Assembly (NCBI RefSeq): GCF_021018805.1
Contig: NC_086248.1
Span: 99,657,239-99,721,238, forward strand
DNA: 64,000 nt
Direction: 5' to 3'
Source: Prinia subflava
Lineage: Eukaryota > Chordata > Aves > Passeriformes > Cisticolidae
Part shown: one piece after another, positions 1 through 13,349 of the stretch
Layout: each line of letters starts with the position of its first letter
How positions within the stretch are numbered: the first letter of the stretch is position 1
Translations under genes and position numbers: made by a program
The notes under the pieces: generated by a model
The model's database searches: none
Seen by the model: only the letters and a program-made list of their open reading frames with translations
What the model was told of the DNA's origin: nothing

Positions 1-3000
1 AGGGGATGACTTCTCAGCAAGTTTCACTTCATGACCCCAGATTCCTTATGGCGTTGGAGTGCAAATAGAGATGAGCAATGCTGATTTTTCATGACACAAG
101 TACTTTGTATTTCAAGTGGTGTTGAAAGCCGGGGGCCCAGCTGTACTAACCAGGGCTCTTTTAATACACTGGGAAAAGGTTCTTCCTTCTCAGCTACACT
201 ATTTTTCATATATTGCTTGGTGAGACCAAGGGACAACAAAGCATTTTTACTTTCTACAGCCCAGACCCTTTTTTTCCCTGAAGGAGAAGCACTGTGCTTA
301 TGGCACTATTTATGCTCCCGTTCATGGATCCAAGGCCCCCTGCTTTTGTATTGCTCCTAGGAAAATGTAAGGTGCTATTAATTTTCTATAGTCTATTTCA
401 TGGGGTAAAAGCTCTACAGACCTGAAGCCAGAGCTAAATAAGGCCTTTTTTTTTCATAGCTGTGATTATTTCTCATGCAGTTGCTGATTCATCTCCTTCT
501 GTTCTTTGGCACCTTTATTGGAACCCAAATGGAAGAAAAATCCACAACACAAATTGTCCCTTTGGACCGGTAAACTGATTTCATCATCTGGAACAGAAAC
601 CCCAGGAATACTGTCAAATGACTTTTTGTGACACAACAGGAGGATAAGAGCTTTAGGAATATCATCAGAAGGCTTGAATGCCGAATCTTGTCTTTGAGTC
701 CCTATTTGGTATGTTTACTCTTTTGACTGAGCTAAAATATCTCACTACAAATATTAATCCTTGAGGAAGGGGCCTTGTGAACTCTTTGATGTCACTGAGT
801 CAAGCTGCACCAGGCCACTGCCCAGAACCAGGGCTTCTCTACAAGACACCTGAAATGAGCATTTTGACATAAAAGTGTCAGGTTTTTTTCTTTTTATAAT
901 TATTTTTTAAAAAAATGGTTGAGTGTGTTGTTTATTTGTTTTTCTTTTAAACTGTAAATAGTTGTTTCAGACATACAGAGCTTATAAATCATGTGCATTT
1001 TAAATAAGTGAGGGAGCCGTGGGTGATTCTGCTGAACCTGACTCACATTTAATCCCTCCCATTGCTTGAAAGAATTTCTTAATCTTGTTAAAAGCTGCTG
1101 TTAGCTTGTTTGTTGTGTTTTTTAAATTGTTGTATTTTTTTCTTTCATAATGAAAAAGCATTAACAAATGTAATGAGACAAAAACCAGCATCTTTTCTCT
1201 GAATTGTGCTGACCAAAAGTTTCCATGATTCTTATTTTTAAAAAAGCTTCATAATACAAACGCTTTTTAAGGGAAATAATTAGGATTTTTTAAATAACTA
1301 CAATAATTTGTAAACTTAACTGAAGAATTATCCCAATTGTACCAAATATTTGTTATTCCTCCCCCCTTTAAACCTACTAAAGAGAAAAATTTCTATTCAC
1401 ATAGGAAAAAAAATTAGGAAAAATCGTGACAATCTTTTTCTTACAATGGTAGACTTATAATGAGTTGTAAGAGTATTCTTTTAGTTGTATGTGTAAAAGA
1501 GAGTCCATTTTTCTAAGTTTCATGAGAACGACGGTGACTGCCAGAAAAAAAGAATTTCTAAAACCTTAGTGACTTTTTCCTTATCTCTCTTCCCTTTCCT
1601 TTGAAAGATCTTCAACCTACATGGTCTTCTGAAACAAGTAAAACCTTCAGTCACCTTCATCCTCAGTGGGATGAAAACTGCAGAATTGTACCCCATGATC
1701 AAACAAATTCCTGTTTAGTTAAATTTTTGCAGTAGCCCACTGAAAGTTGGAATAACGACACTCTTCAGGATTTAAGCAAATGCCAGGAAGACAAATAAAG
1801 TGAGGCTTTTGAGGTTTTGTCTTTTCAATACAAAGTCTTTAATTCCTGCAGTCATAGACTAAAAGCAGGCTGAAAAAAATCTCCAAAATACAGAATGTGA
1901 AGTTTGAGGAATCTAAAGGGTGCAAGAATATTTGGATATAGAGGAATTTAAGCTGTATCTCTTATTACTGAAATACATCAGTATAAATGGTCATATTATA
2001 ATGATGAAATGGATAGTGGTATTTATGACATAGTTGAAAAAGTGGTAACATTCTCTGAATGTCAAAACAATTTTCACTGGTATGAAGACATAGCAATTTG
2101 ATTAACTTTGGGTTTCATGTATCAAACTACAAAAATTATCTCAGATGATAGCAATAATTCTTCTATATGCAAAAGTCGGGAGGTCAAAAAATATCACAAG
2201 GATTACAAGGCATTTTTCCAATTATTAGTGGAAACCAAAACTATAATAAGTATATTTTATTTTAATACAACTAGTAAAACAGAGATATTTTAAAACATCG
2301 GGTCAGGCTCAGCAGCAAATCGTGGGAGGTTGTCGCTTTTCCATTTATGTCTGGTGAGGCCATTTTATCAGTACAGTACACATTGCTCCACTTTCACTTC
2401 CATCAGTTAAGAATGAGATGACAATTATTAAGTGATATAAACCCCTTACCCAGACTGCAAGCTTCTCTTGTAATACCGCAGAGATAAGACTTTGATGGAA
2501 ATATGCAAGTATCTGTACGTTCAGTAAAATCAGGCTAGTATGCTAAACAGAGCTGATATTTCATTCATATTGGAACAAGCTCTAAATCAGGACCACACTA
2601 AAACTCCCCGAGGATACAGAAAGATTCAGAAGGATCTCTGAGTTGTTTTAAACATATGGTCCAAGCTCTTAGAGAATAGATTCTAGTGTCTATTAATGTT
2701 TTAAACTGGGAAACCCTGTCCTGGTTCTGCACATGACTGTCAAATGGCACACAGCCACATCAGCACAGTCCTCTGCATGGATTAATGAGCTGGTGATCCT
2801 CTTACTCCCAGTTCAGGAGCACAGTTATCTCCTCTTGGGAAGATAATTCTTGTAAAAGAGGGTGGGAAAAACTTCCTGGTATATTTCTGTGGAACTTGTA
2901 CTCCCAAGCCATTCCTGAGTGCCACTTTGGAGCTACGACCATGCCTGAAAACCCACAGGACATGTTGCAGGGGACCACCATCAGAGCATCATGTGCTAGG

Positions 3001-4360
3001 AGCAAGGATGAACTGTCATTGAGATTCCTGCTGCTGAATGTGTAAATGCAGAAATGATAGTGCTTTCAGATATTTATGAGAGCCTTATCTTTGCATCCAT
3101 TTGCAGAAGAACTATGCTCCAGCTGGCAAATTGGTCTTGAGAGTGTAAACTGTTTTCCTGAGTAAGAAAACAGAAATTTCCCCAAATTGAAGCACTGTAG
3201 CAACAGAGATGCAATTAAGTGAATTATGACAGATATTCAATGATGATGTTAAGATTATGAAATTAGATGGTGTCTGGGACAAACAGTTAATTCAAGGTTA
3301 TACAGTCAAGAGGGGATCTTTTTTTAAATGGTAGTAAGGGAGCCTGCTTGATAGGACTGGCCTCTAAAAATAGCTGTGGTTGAATTTTGCAATCACTGAG
3401 CTAGAGGAACCAAGGGGATCTACAGACTCCATCCTCTGACCAAGCAGTAGTGCCTGTCCTGAGCCATACTGTCCCCTGGATCAATGAGGTTTCAGTGGGA
3501 AATAAAATGAGCCATCCCAATTGTCTCTCTTGCCCTCAAAAAACTTGCTTCAAAGGCAGCTCTGAGCCCTTTCACCACAGTGTAGATGTGGCCAGGTCAG
3601 CACCTAAATCCAGCTGTTGAATGTGTGGGAGCAGCTCTTTTCCTCAAGGCAGGAAGGTCACCAGGTGCTGGCGTGCATCAACCTACAGGCAAGCAAGGTC
3701 ACAGCAACATCTACTTGTGTTTCTCTCCTTTGAAACACAGCATGACAGCTCATTAAGTAAATACTGTTTCTACTGATGTTTCCCAGCCTCAGAACAGTGT
3801 TTAATTACTCAATGCCTTTTTATCAGAGACTTTGCTTAACAATAAGCATTCTCTAAAACTGTGTAGGCAAATCAACTGCATGAACAGATGACATAAAAAA
3901 ACCCCAACACATCCAAAAGAGGTTTATCTTTGCAGAGTGGATATTTCTTTGTCTTTTAATGATTTCCAGCACATAGTTTCTCCCTGTGGCTTTACAAGCA
4001 GCAATAGCCTCTATTGTCCTGACTGCCATGCTATGAAACGAAAAAGGTGTTTTCTATCCAGAAAAGCTGGCAATGTGAGCTGAAGCAGATCCTAAAAGGA
4101 AATCAGAGGAAATTACTAAAAAGGACTTTGACATATTACTGATTTACCTTTTGTGAATGACCAACATGGGTCTTAAAACAGCATGTCATTGAGGCAAACA
4201 TTGAGATCACTGACCTGATAAAAATACGTTTTAGGCACTTTCCAGAAATAGCCGTTCAGAACAGAATATTTTTAGCTTCACCTTTTTCTGTGAATGGGTA
4301 TATTTTTAAATACATTTGAATGGACAGACTTTATCTGTGCCCTCGGTGTCGAGAACATAA
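1..4360. other. Anonymous AT-rich noncoding DNA
   Basis: No recognisable gene, RNA or transposon is visible. The stretch is AT-rich, with poly-T and poly-A runs (for example around 880-960) and scattered short open frames on both strands of at most about 90 codons. These lack splice-site support or any recognised motif. An exact MEF2-type site (CTAAAAATAG) sits at 3364-3373, but a ten-base match is weak evidence on its own. The region could be intronic or intergenic; the sequence does not decide. Confidence 0.6.
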
Positions 4361-4369
4361 AACAATAAA

Positions 4370-4560
4370 GCAGCCTAATAAAAGCAGTATTATTGCTCTC
4401 AGTTCCTTTAGCCATCTGCTCGCTGAAGCTTCGCCTGCAAAACGGAGTGAAGCTGAGACGGTAAATCAGCCACCAGAGGGAGTGCATTGACTCGGGAACG
4501 GGACACACACGGAGGGAAGGGATTAGAAATCGCATGGAGCTATGCTCATGATGATTTCCT
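4370..4560 (+). promoter_or_regulatory. Candidate regulatory element with CTCF-like motif
   Basis: This short patch has more CpG dinucleotides than the DNA around it. At 4467-4485 it contains a close match to the CTCF core (CCACCAGAGGGAGTGC at 4470-4485), differing from the consensus mainly by A in place of C after the GGG. A second, weaker match on the opposite strand lies at 5056-5069 (ACTCCATCTAGTGC). CTCF is an architectural zinc-finger protein that anchors chromatin loops. The motif is read directly from the sequence; binding and conservation are inferred. No promoter or exon is recognisable nearby. Confidence 0.3.
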
Positions 4561-5399
4561 GCGACTGTCTGACTCCTGACTTCACACCTTGGCTGTGATG
4601 CGTTGCTCCCTTGTTAAACTGCACCCCTGCAGAAACCAGAGCTGCACATCGCATGGAGCTGTGCCCAATGCAGCAATAAGCAGCTGCACTGTGGCTCTCA
4701 CTTCCCTCCTCCTTGAAGGCGAATTAGGGTCTTGTGTAAACAGCCCTACCTATCTATTTAGCTCAGGAAGGACACTGCCCAGCATGGAAGGGTCTCAGAC
4801 ACTTCTAATGTTTCTGCTGACACTTCTCAGCAGTGAGCTTGTGCTTGTGCTATGGACTGGGGGAACAGGAGAGTTTTGACTTTATTTCAGTTTGCCCCAA
4901 TACTTTTATGGCTTTGATGGCTAACAAGGTCCCACTCAGCCCTTTATCTGTGTGATATTTCTGAGGCAATCTGAGGATATAAGCACCTCAAGTATTTCCA
5001 GACCACGGGAGACATATGCAAGAGACAAGAGTGAAGTTAGAGAATAATCTTTGTCACTCCATCTAGTGCTGCTCCTCGGGTTCAGGTCTGTTCATCCCCA
5101 GTCGATAATAAAAGACGCAGCCCATCTGCTAGGTTTCTATCACATGTCTGCAGAAGCACAGTTATAGAAGTACTTTTTCTCTGCACTGTCCGTGAGTGGG
5201 TTTGACTAGACCAAAATAATGCACAAGAGACACCAAAGCCTGCCTAGAATCACACTTTGCATGATATATTCTCCTCTGACGCCTTTCCCAGCCAGCAAAA
5301 GGTACCTGGAGGTCAGAGGTGTGAGGCAAGAGAAACCTTGCCTGACTGTGGAGTCAAGGAGCCCTGCCCACAGCATCAATACCCATGCACTGCTCACGT
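4561..5399. other. Noncoding DNA upstream of a CR1 tail
   Basis: I see no gene here. Open frames on both strands (for example 4589-4879 plus and 5206-5397 minus) are short and unrecognised. The last 180 bases are relatively GC-rich and could be further decayed sequence of the CR1 element that becomes recognisable from about 5400, but I cannot align them with confidence. Confidence 0.5.
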
Positions 5400-6096
5400 C
5401 AGCACCAGGGGAAACTCATGGAGTTTGTCCAACAGGGACAAACACAAAGCCCCAAACCTGTGGAGGACAAACTCTCTGCAGTGATCAGGCTGGGCACTGC
5501 CTGTTCAGGGAGCAGCTCTGCTGGTAAATTGAGAGATGTAATTATTCCCTGTTACTCGGGACTTTTGGACCACATGGACAGCACTGCATCCATTCTGCGA
5601 TGCCCAGTAGAAAGCAGACATCATTCAACTGAGGGAGAGCAGGGAAGAGCCAAGAGGGCAAGGGCAGGAGCACTTGCTCTGTGAGCTGAAGCTGTGAGAG
5701 CAGGATTTGTTCAGCCTAGGGAAGGAGTGGCCTGTGGGCACTTAAAAGTAGCCCCCAGTGACCATGAAGGGGTGGCCTGTGGACACATGGAAGCAGTCCC
5801 CAGGATTGCTACAGGATGGACCCAGGCTCACTGCAGAGGTGAAGGGTGGGAGAGCAAAAAGCAACAGACTTGGGGTGAAATAAGTGGCATCCAGAGTGGC
5901 TACAAGGAGATGATTTTTCACCTTGGGGACGGTGAAGCAGCGGCACAGCTGCTGGAGAGGTTGTACTCTCTCCTTCCATAGAGGCTTGAAAGACCAGACT
6001 GAATAAGTCCCTGAGCAACCCAGTTTGACCTCACACTGAGCAACATGTGGGACCTCCCTAGGTTCCTCTTCCGCCTGAATTCTTTTGTGATTCTAC
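5400..6096 (+). mobile_element. CR1 LINE 3' fragment, sense orientation
   Basis: This is a degraded copy of the 3' part of a chicken-repeat-1 (CR1) non-LTR retrotransposon. Landmarks appear in the expected order. A segment resembling the end of the reverse transcriptase region (GAAACTCATGGAGTTTG near 5411) comes first. A block around 5540-5570 (ATTATTCCCTGTTACTCGG) follows, then the conserved TTGTTCAGCCTAGGG block near 5708. The segment before the 3' end (CTGAGCAACCCAGTTTGACC) begins near 6011. The element ends near 6096 in a decayed form of the ATTCTATG terminal repeat. Small deletions and many substitutions show it is long inactive. The overlapping open frames at 5219-5527, 5385-5684 and 5694-5981 are by-products of this element, not genes. 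Assignment to a CR1-X/Y-like subfamily comes from memory of the family and is less certain. Confidence 0.85.
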
Positions 6097-9000
6097 TTAC
6101 AGCTCAGGGAGAAAAAAAATCTCACTAAGATGTTTAAAATAGAGACTGACTATTCATGCTTTTCCTCAAAGCTACACTGCCAGTTGCTTTTGAGCATGGT
6201 TACAATATACTGCTCAGCTATTAGTCTTTAATCTCTAGAGAAAGGAGAAATGTTTGTCAGCATGAATAAAATAGACTGGAAATGCTTTCTGTCCACCATT
6301 TCGAAGTTCACAAACCTTTCATTCAGGACAGTTTAGCAAAAAACCTGAAGTTTTTGCTCATTAGAATTCAAGAGGCTATTAATTCTTTCAAGTGCAATTT
6401 ATTATGACATAAAATGAATTAAAGAAACTTTAATGATGCCTCCACAACATGCCATAATTATCATCTCATATTAAAGAAAGAGAGCTGCCTGGCAGAGCAT
6501 ACATGAGAAGTTTCAAAGATTGAAATACAGATATTTCAATATCTGTAAAAATAAAATTTGTTTAATTCCTCTTGTACTTAAAATTGGCCCATAGACACTG
6601 CTAACAACCTGTTGTTTGGCCATTTGGAACCCAAATTTCCTTAAGTTCATTCATGCTGGGTGAGCATTTCCAGCATTAAAATACATTAAAGAGGTCTGAA
6701 ATGGAAATATCTTTACAATATACCTATCTTCTACTTTTTTGACCTCATGCAGCCTGAGAGAAACCATCTCTGCATGAGAAAAGGAAGAACTCAGCTGTGA
6801 TTGATACATGAAAGACACTAAATATCCTTCTGGGAAATTAATTTCATTCTGACACTTAATAAAAAAGAAAAAAAAGAGGCAAGAGTGAAAAATTAACATT
6901 TGTTAAGGCCTCTAAAGAAGATGCAGATGACTAACTAATCCCTATAGCAGATTGAAGAAGAAGGAGAAAAGGAAAAAGAAACATTGTGCAATTAGAGTAG
7001 GTTATTAATATTGATAGAAGGAGGTTAAAAAAGTGGCTCAATTACTTTGCAGGAGTTACAGTGTTTTGTATACTTTTACCTTCATGACAGGTAGGCTAAA
7101 TAAGCTGCCTGAGGTGACAATGAGGAGCCAAAGAGTCACAGAGTCTTATTTTAGCACTAAACAGTGTGAATGAATATTGCACATTTGTTTTAAAGCATCC
7201 TTGAAGATCATCCAAGGTTTTTCCTACTTTTGCTGGAGCTTTTACAGCAAAGAAAAAAAGTTGTTTTACTTCATTCAGTGGCTGATGTGAAACGACATCT
7301 AAATATTGTTCTGATCTCTGGCAGCCATTTTCCTCTCCCACTCATCTGGGAGCTTCCTGCTGGGACTCCTCCGCTGCTGCTGAACAATACTGCTTTCCAC
7401 AAAAAGATCTACTGGAATTAATAGGATTATTTATGGAACAAGGTTCTGCCAAACATGGCTAAAAAATTCAAGATCTGCCCCTTAGCATATAAAATAATGA
7501 AAAGTGACACAGGCACTTAAAAGCAAGCAAATGAGCATTGGAAGGAAAGCTGGGCATGTCTGAGTCTTTACACAGCTGTAGCCCTGGAAAAAATGAAAAA
7601 GAACAGCTCCAAGTTGCTTCAGAAAGCTCCAATTTGTGCTGTAAGACTGTCCAATGATATATTCATCCTTGGAATAGTTGTCCTTTGACACCTTTTCTGT
7701 CAGGAAGCAGATTATTGCATGGAAGGTGACAAAGAGGAGCCTCCAATCCTTGATCTGCCTGCAATTGCTCTCAGTGCAGCGGGAGCAGGTCAGGCACAGC
7801 TCTCTGCAAGAGGAGAAGAATAAGGTCCTGACATTGCTCTTAAGGCACAGAATGGAACGGCAGGTAGGCTAATGAGATTCTGCAGACTATGAAAAAGAAG
7901 CTTTTCCATTTCTCTGAGGTGCTTTATGGTCCTTATTACCATGTTATCAAAGTGCTTCACAGCTCCAATGCCCATTTTTGTCCCAACTTCTGTAGCAAAA
8001 AAAAGACCTCCAGCATAATTTTACAGATGATGTCAGGGAAACTAATGGCACATCTACTGCCTGGTGGTGGGTAGATCCCCCAGGCTGCAGCCAGAGACCC
8101 CAGAAAGGTGCAGATTTGTGCACAACAGATATTAACCCAGCGCCATGGGCCCAAGCTGGGGTCCTGAGCTGCAAACACACACATGGGCCTTCTGACCTCC
8201 CCCTGGTCCACCTGCAGCTAATTTTGGCTTCTGCACTGTGCTTCTCTGCACATCCAGCTGTGACCTGCAAAGCAGAAGCATCTCTGCTGCCTGCAGGGGT
8301 TCACTGGCACCCACCATGGGAAGCTGGGGAAGGTCAAAGATGCACTGTGGTTCCTCCTCACATCCCAGCCGAGATCTCAAATTTCCCTTGTCTCTGAAAT
8401 CCCATCCCACCTGACACTTCCATAGGACTTACTTGCTCTTGAAAGGATTCAAACAAACTTTACAAGCCACAGTTGAAGTCCTGACAGATGTATAGCTACC
8501 CAAATTGAAATCTGGCTAGTGTTCCAAAGACTGACCTGTGTAGGAAAAGCAAGTGCTAACAGATTTGTGTTAGCCTGCCCACCCTGACAGATTGCATGTC
8601 TTTCACTCAGAAGGGCTCCTGTGGCTGCTACCACCCTTGTGACAATGCTGGGATATACTTCACTATATGGGTTAGAGAAGAAAACTTTTAGATATTGAAA
8701 AGACACTTAAATCTGTTGAATTTTGTAAGCTAAAAGCTTACAAAGAAAAAGAAAGAAAACACCACGCATTTCACTCTTCTTACCTCAATGTATTTCTTTT
8801 TTCTTATCTCTACTACAATTTTCCTTACTCTTTCACTCCCATGACATGGTTTAGCATGATATAATTTATCAACAATTGACACATACTGTTATATGAGATG
8901 AAAAAAACCACTTTTGGGACTAAGCAGACCACAGTTTAGGCAAAACAACCCAAACCAAACTGCAAGACTGTTTTACCTTTCATGGCCACCTTCCTTTGGT

Positions 9001-11639
9001 GGTTTCAAGATGGACCACAAAGGTGAAACACAATCTCTTAAACACTGTCAAATGAAGTAACGACGACCAGACCTTGACTAATTTTTTCTTGCCCAGATGA
9101 AGTTCAAAGTGCTTGGAGACCCAAAAGCTCCCAGGTGAGGTTTCTGTACTGTCTCTTAGAAAGTGATATGATTATATTTTACAAGCCTGTTCTGCATGTT
9201 CTCCAAGCTGAACAGAAGTCTCATTAGGGCTCATTAGCTCATGCTCAGTGCTAACCAGTGTTTCTCCTGGTAAAACTCCTGACTGGCCTGGCCTGTGGGT
9301 AAAGTGACATCACCTTTTTTGGCAGAGTAACATGCGGTGTGCCCTTGGCAGCTGCAGTGTCAGCCTTGGGGACATCACTGTTGTTTGTCCAAATGCAAAG
9401 CAAGAGAATATTTCTGTACACCCTCCCAAACCACAGCAGCTCTGGGAAGGGGAAAGATGGCACCTTGGCCACACAGCATGCCCTCTTTGGGATGCAGGAA
9501 GGCTGAAAATTCCCTTACAGATTCCCAGCTGAATTATCTGTTAAGCCTCAGCTTGGAGTGCTGCCTGCCCTTGGGAGCCAGTTATGCTTGCTGGCTGCTG
9601 TGCAGGAGCAGAGGAGTTTGTATGCCTTGGGGATGTGGGGCTACTGTTGGGGCCAGTTTAGCTTCCATGCCCTTCCATGCACGGCAGTGTAAATGTAAAT
9701 TCCAGGGAAAATTCATTTCCAAACTCTACTGACATTCACCAAACTTTGAAGGTTTTCTATGTTTGTGCCATCTCCCACAGCCCCCAAAACCATTTCAGCA
9801 TCATCATGCAAAAACCATGAAGCAAAGCTGGTTTCAATGGTGGATCCATTGAGTACATGTTGACATGGTATTTATACCTGCTGAAAATGAGTATGCCGAT
9901 AAAAGAAATGAAAAAGTGCCAACAGGATACAGCTCACAGTACACAATATGGAGGGATGAGAAGGAGCCAGGCCATACTGTCCTTGACTTTAGTGCAGCTA
10001 TGCCAGAGCACCACTGCTGAAGGTTCAGACTGCAGCAGCCTGGATAAACAGCTTGCCTCTGTATCAGAGCAGCAGCAGAGAGACATCAAAAAGGTCATAA
10101 ATCTCAGAGAGTGGTGCTAGGGATGTGCTGCTGGGCCCAAATATAATCAGCTTTTATGGAGAGCTTTCCATCGCTTGCTCTTGAGGCCTAATTGCAAGAC
10201 ATTATCTGGCCAAACAGAGTATGAAGTAGCAGGTAATAATGATTGCCTGCAGGAACCTCAGGTAGTGCAGCACACGAGATGAGGAGCTATTCTTACCTCG
10301 CTTATTACCCAGGAGCTGATTCAAGGAGTAGTTACAGTTGTGCCATTAAGCCACTGGTCACCCTCATACATCTCAATTCAAATTCATTACAGGAGTGATT
10401 TTACCAAATGCTAGCAGTGACACTGAACTGTGGGAAGAGAACTGACTTTTGAACGAGGTATAAAATGACTTACAAAGACTTTCTTTAGAGAAAAAAAGAT
10501 TGAAGAGATTAAAATATTTAGCCTCTGGATGTTATGCAACCTTGACATCCTGGCATTAACAGTATGCACACATACATAAAGAAAAAAAGAATGACTAACA
10601 GTCAAGGTACACAAATCAAGGAACAATAGTCAAGCCACTACAAAGGTCTATAAAGCTTTTGGAGAAACAGAAACCCAGACCAAGTATGCCCTTCAGATAG
10701 GATATTTGTTCAAATCTAAAGCTACCTCAGTGACAGAACACCAGAAAGTCATCCAGCTTCTGGGCAGAAAGCTTGCCAGCAGCAGCAGCAGCAGCAGGAA
10801 GAAGTTCCCAAGGCTGATCATGGCCAATATTCACACTTTCACATCCTACCACAAACTCTGGTTTTTATCACTGACAGACCACAGCTGCTGTAAGGAGCAT
10901 TCTCCCTTGTGTGTAGGAGAAGGTGACATTTCTGCCATGTATGAAGGTGACAGCATCAAAGTTAAGCATCTGTAAATAGCTCCTGTTTCATCTCTTTCCT
11001 TCTTTGCCTTCAACTGATCTGTCAATGTCATGTGGCACACTTCTGACAGCAGGCCAAGGCAAAAGAGTAAATACTATTTGATCCTACTTAGTTTTCTGAT
11101 CCCATGATGAGATTAGAGCTCCAGATTCATTACAGAAAAATCAAACATTTCTCAGATACTAAACTCTGAATCCACCCCATTCTGCAAAAAGCTTGAAACA
11201 ATACATTCCACAGTCCCAACTGTACTTGATTTCTCAGCCCAACCCGAATGCTGAAGCCAGATGCTACCTACAAAGGGAACTGACTGTGGCACAGCATGGG
11301 GCAGGAGCAGGCTGGAAACAGAGAAAGGTCCAGTATTCAAATTTTCTCCCATTTATTTTGAAGTGCATCCTCCAGGACTAGGATGGGGAGAGGATTGTAG
11401 AGGAGGATTAGGTCCAGAAACATCACTAGAACAGGAAGAGGGGCACAGGACCGCTCTGAACAGCATCCAGGTAGTGGTAAGGATGTCCCTTAGGAAGCTG
11501 CTGGCAGTGACTCCTCTGTGCTGAGAGGAAACAGAGAGCCAGAGAGGGTAGATAATACAATTACACTGGTTAACTTCAGCTCCACATGGCCAGTAACCTT
11601 TGCAGAAACCAGTGGCAGTCATCCAGGGAGTGTAAGAGA
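6097..11639. other. Long noncoding stretch, no gene recognised
   Basis: This is AT-rich anonymous DNA with GC-richer islands at about 8050-8410 and 9270-9700. In those islands open frames overlap on both strands, which is typical of composition rather than coding. I could not align either island to CR1 or to an LTR. Around 9990-10130 and 10690-10975 there are open plus-strand frames of 80-90 codons without recognisable domains. The only clear local feature is the CAG microsatellite at 10777-10797. Confidence 0.55.
10777..10797 (+). repeat. (CAG)7 microsatellite
   Basis: Seven uninterrupted CAG units lie inside an 89-codon open frame (10706-10975), where they are read as serine codons (AGC) in that frame. 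Nothing else about the frame suggests a real exon, so this is best treated as a simple repeat. It could be length-polymorphic. Confidence 0.85.
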
Positions 11640-12400
11640 ACTCAGCTCAAGTAGTTGAGTTATTAATGGCAATTTGCAAGCAGACCAACCACCTAAAATA
11701 TCCTCCAATCTGAAGAATGGGTACAATATCAATCCTTAAGATAAGGTTCCACAGAGATCGGAGGAATCACAGGCCTGTAATCATGAAAATGCTGGGCAAA
11801 TTAAAAGAAACTCTAATAAAGGATGCATCTACAGAGTGTGGAAAACTGCCAGAGCTGTGAAAAACTGCTAAGGGAAATCCTGCCTTGCAGATCCTTGCAG
11901 AAAAGGGAAATATATTTGTATCTCCAAAAGGTTTTTGACCAAACTCTTCACCAAAGTGAAATAGCTAAGGGAGAAAAGGAAGAGTTCTGACTGGGTTAAA
12001 AAAAAGGGAAAAATAGCTAGGGTCAAACTGAAGAGACTGGAAAAAAGAGCTGATCTGAAAATATTTGGTAAAAGTCTGAAAAATAAGGGTTGGCATGGAA
12101 GTAAAGGATTGGAATAAACTTTTTACTATCTTTTTCATTCTAAGGGCTATGTGCTATGAAATGAAGCCAGGAGAGCTGGTTTTGAACAGCAGAAAACAGA
12201 TCTGTGTTATTCCTTGTTATTGTGGGTGCAAGAGTGGACACTGATTCAAGGGAAAATTGTATGATTACCTGAAAAAGAGATGATTTAGGGTTCTAAATGA
12301 ACAAGCCACAAGAGAGTTAGGAAATCACCAGAGAGGTATGAAGTTGGAGACTGAGAGGATGTTAGGGGAAGGTTTTACATAAGTCTGCCTGCTTTAGGTG
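11640..12400 (+). mobile_element. Ancient CR1/L3-like LINE remnant, reverse transcriptase region
   Basis: The clearest part is 11640-12110. It keeps the nucleotide skeleton of the reverse transcriptase region of an old CR1/L3-type LINE. A block corresponding to the conserved NYRPVS motif (AATCACAGGCCTGTAA near 11765) is followed by a degenerate version of the segment around the catalytic FDK motif (TTTTTGACCAAACTC near 11931). All frames are interrupted by stops and indels. Divergence is far greater than in the CR1 copies at 5.4 and 35.5 kb, so the insertion should be old, possibly shared across birds or amniotes. The part from 12110 to 12400 is only tentatively included. Confidence 0.6.
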
Positions 12401-13331
12401 TCCATTTAAGAGCACTTTGGAGACAGAATAGCAAATCCTTGGTTTGAATGTTGTCACCCGAATTAAGACTCCACAACAGCCAGTCCTGGCTTAAAGAGAA
12501 TTAGCTTTCTACAGTAGCTGAAACCTTCCACTATGATAATAGAAATACTTAATTTATGTTAATCACCAAAGTTTTCTCTTTAAAATTCTCACTGTTTTGT
12601 ATAGAAGTTATAACAGTGAAATATACTGGAACTGACAATTATGGAAATGGGAGACACTTTCTAGCAGTGAGCTCTTGAGTCATATATCTCTACTGCCTCC
12701 AGATTCATGTAAGACAGTGGTACTTTACTAAGATTTGAAATCATTGCTTGCCAAGTAGATGTCTAATTTTATGAATTTGGGTTGTTTTATACATACCAAA
12801 ATCATAACTCATGTGTAAACTTGGAGAATATTCCTGGGTTAGGGACTCCCACTGGCAAGGGACGGCTTGCCCTGTTCTGAAGAGATGCAGCAAAGTATTC
12901 CTTTTTTGCTTTTCTGTTAAACTAATCTAATTCTGGGCACCTATAGCAAGCAGACCTCTTTTTTTTTTTTGTTCCAGAGTAAAAAAAGGAGAAAAGATGT
13001 TTCTCTGATCATTGACTTCAAGTTTGCTTGCAGAAGAAGGAAGCAAGAGCACCTGAACTAAGAGGTAGAGTAACTGCAGCCCTGCCTTAAGCAGCATTAC
13101 TAGCAAATTTTCACAAGTACAGAAGTCAGCATAATTCAGCTGTGAAACACCTAATTATATGTGCTCCCGACCCTAGGTTCTCTCACAGAAACACAGGACA
13201 TTGCATGATCTTTTGATGGTTTCTTTTTTCAAAGTGGTAAAGAAATTATTTTGCAAATTGTCTTTGCTTTAGAGGCTTTAAAAATTTCGCTGTTCAGTGA
13301 AATATTGAGATAAAACACAAAGAAAGATGCC
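12401..13331. other. Noncoding DNA, nothing recognised
   Basis: Anonymous AT-rich sequence with a 12-base T run at 12959-12970. No gene or transposon is recognisable. Confidence 0.6.
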
Positions 13332-13349
13332 TTTTTTTTTTTTTTTTTT
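13332..13349. repeat. Poly-T homopolymer (18 T)
   Basis: An uninterrupted run of 18 T. It could be the reverse complement of an old retroposon tail, but no matching target-site duplication or element body was recognised beside it. Confidence 0.9.

Noticed and set aside
5219..5981. Overlapping plus-strand frames of 95-102 codons as genes
   Set aside because: Most of this interval is a decayed CR1 LINE tail; the frames are by-products of it.
8843..8860. Start of an antisense ERVL LTR (TGACATGGTTTAGC)
   Set aside because: The similarity to the LTR edge stops after about 14 bases and no further LTR blocks follow.
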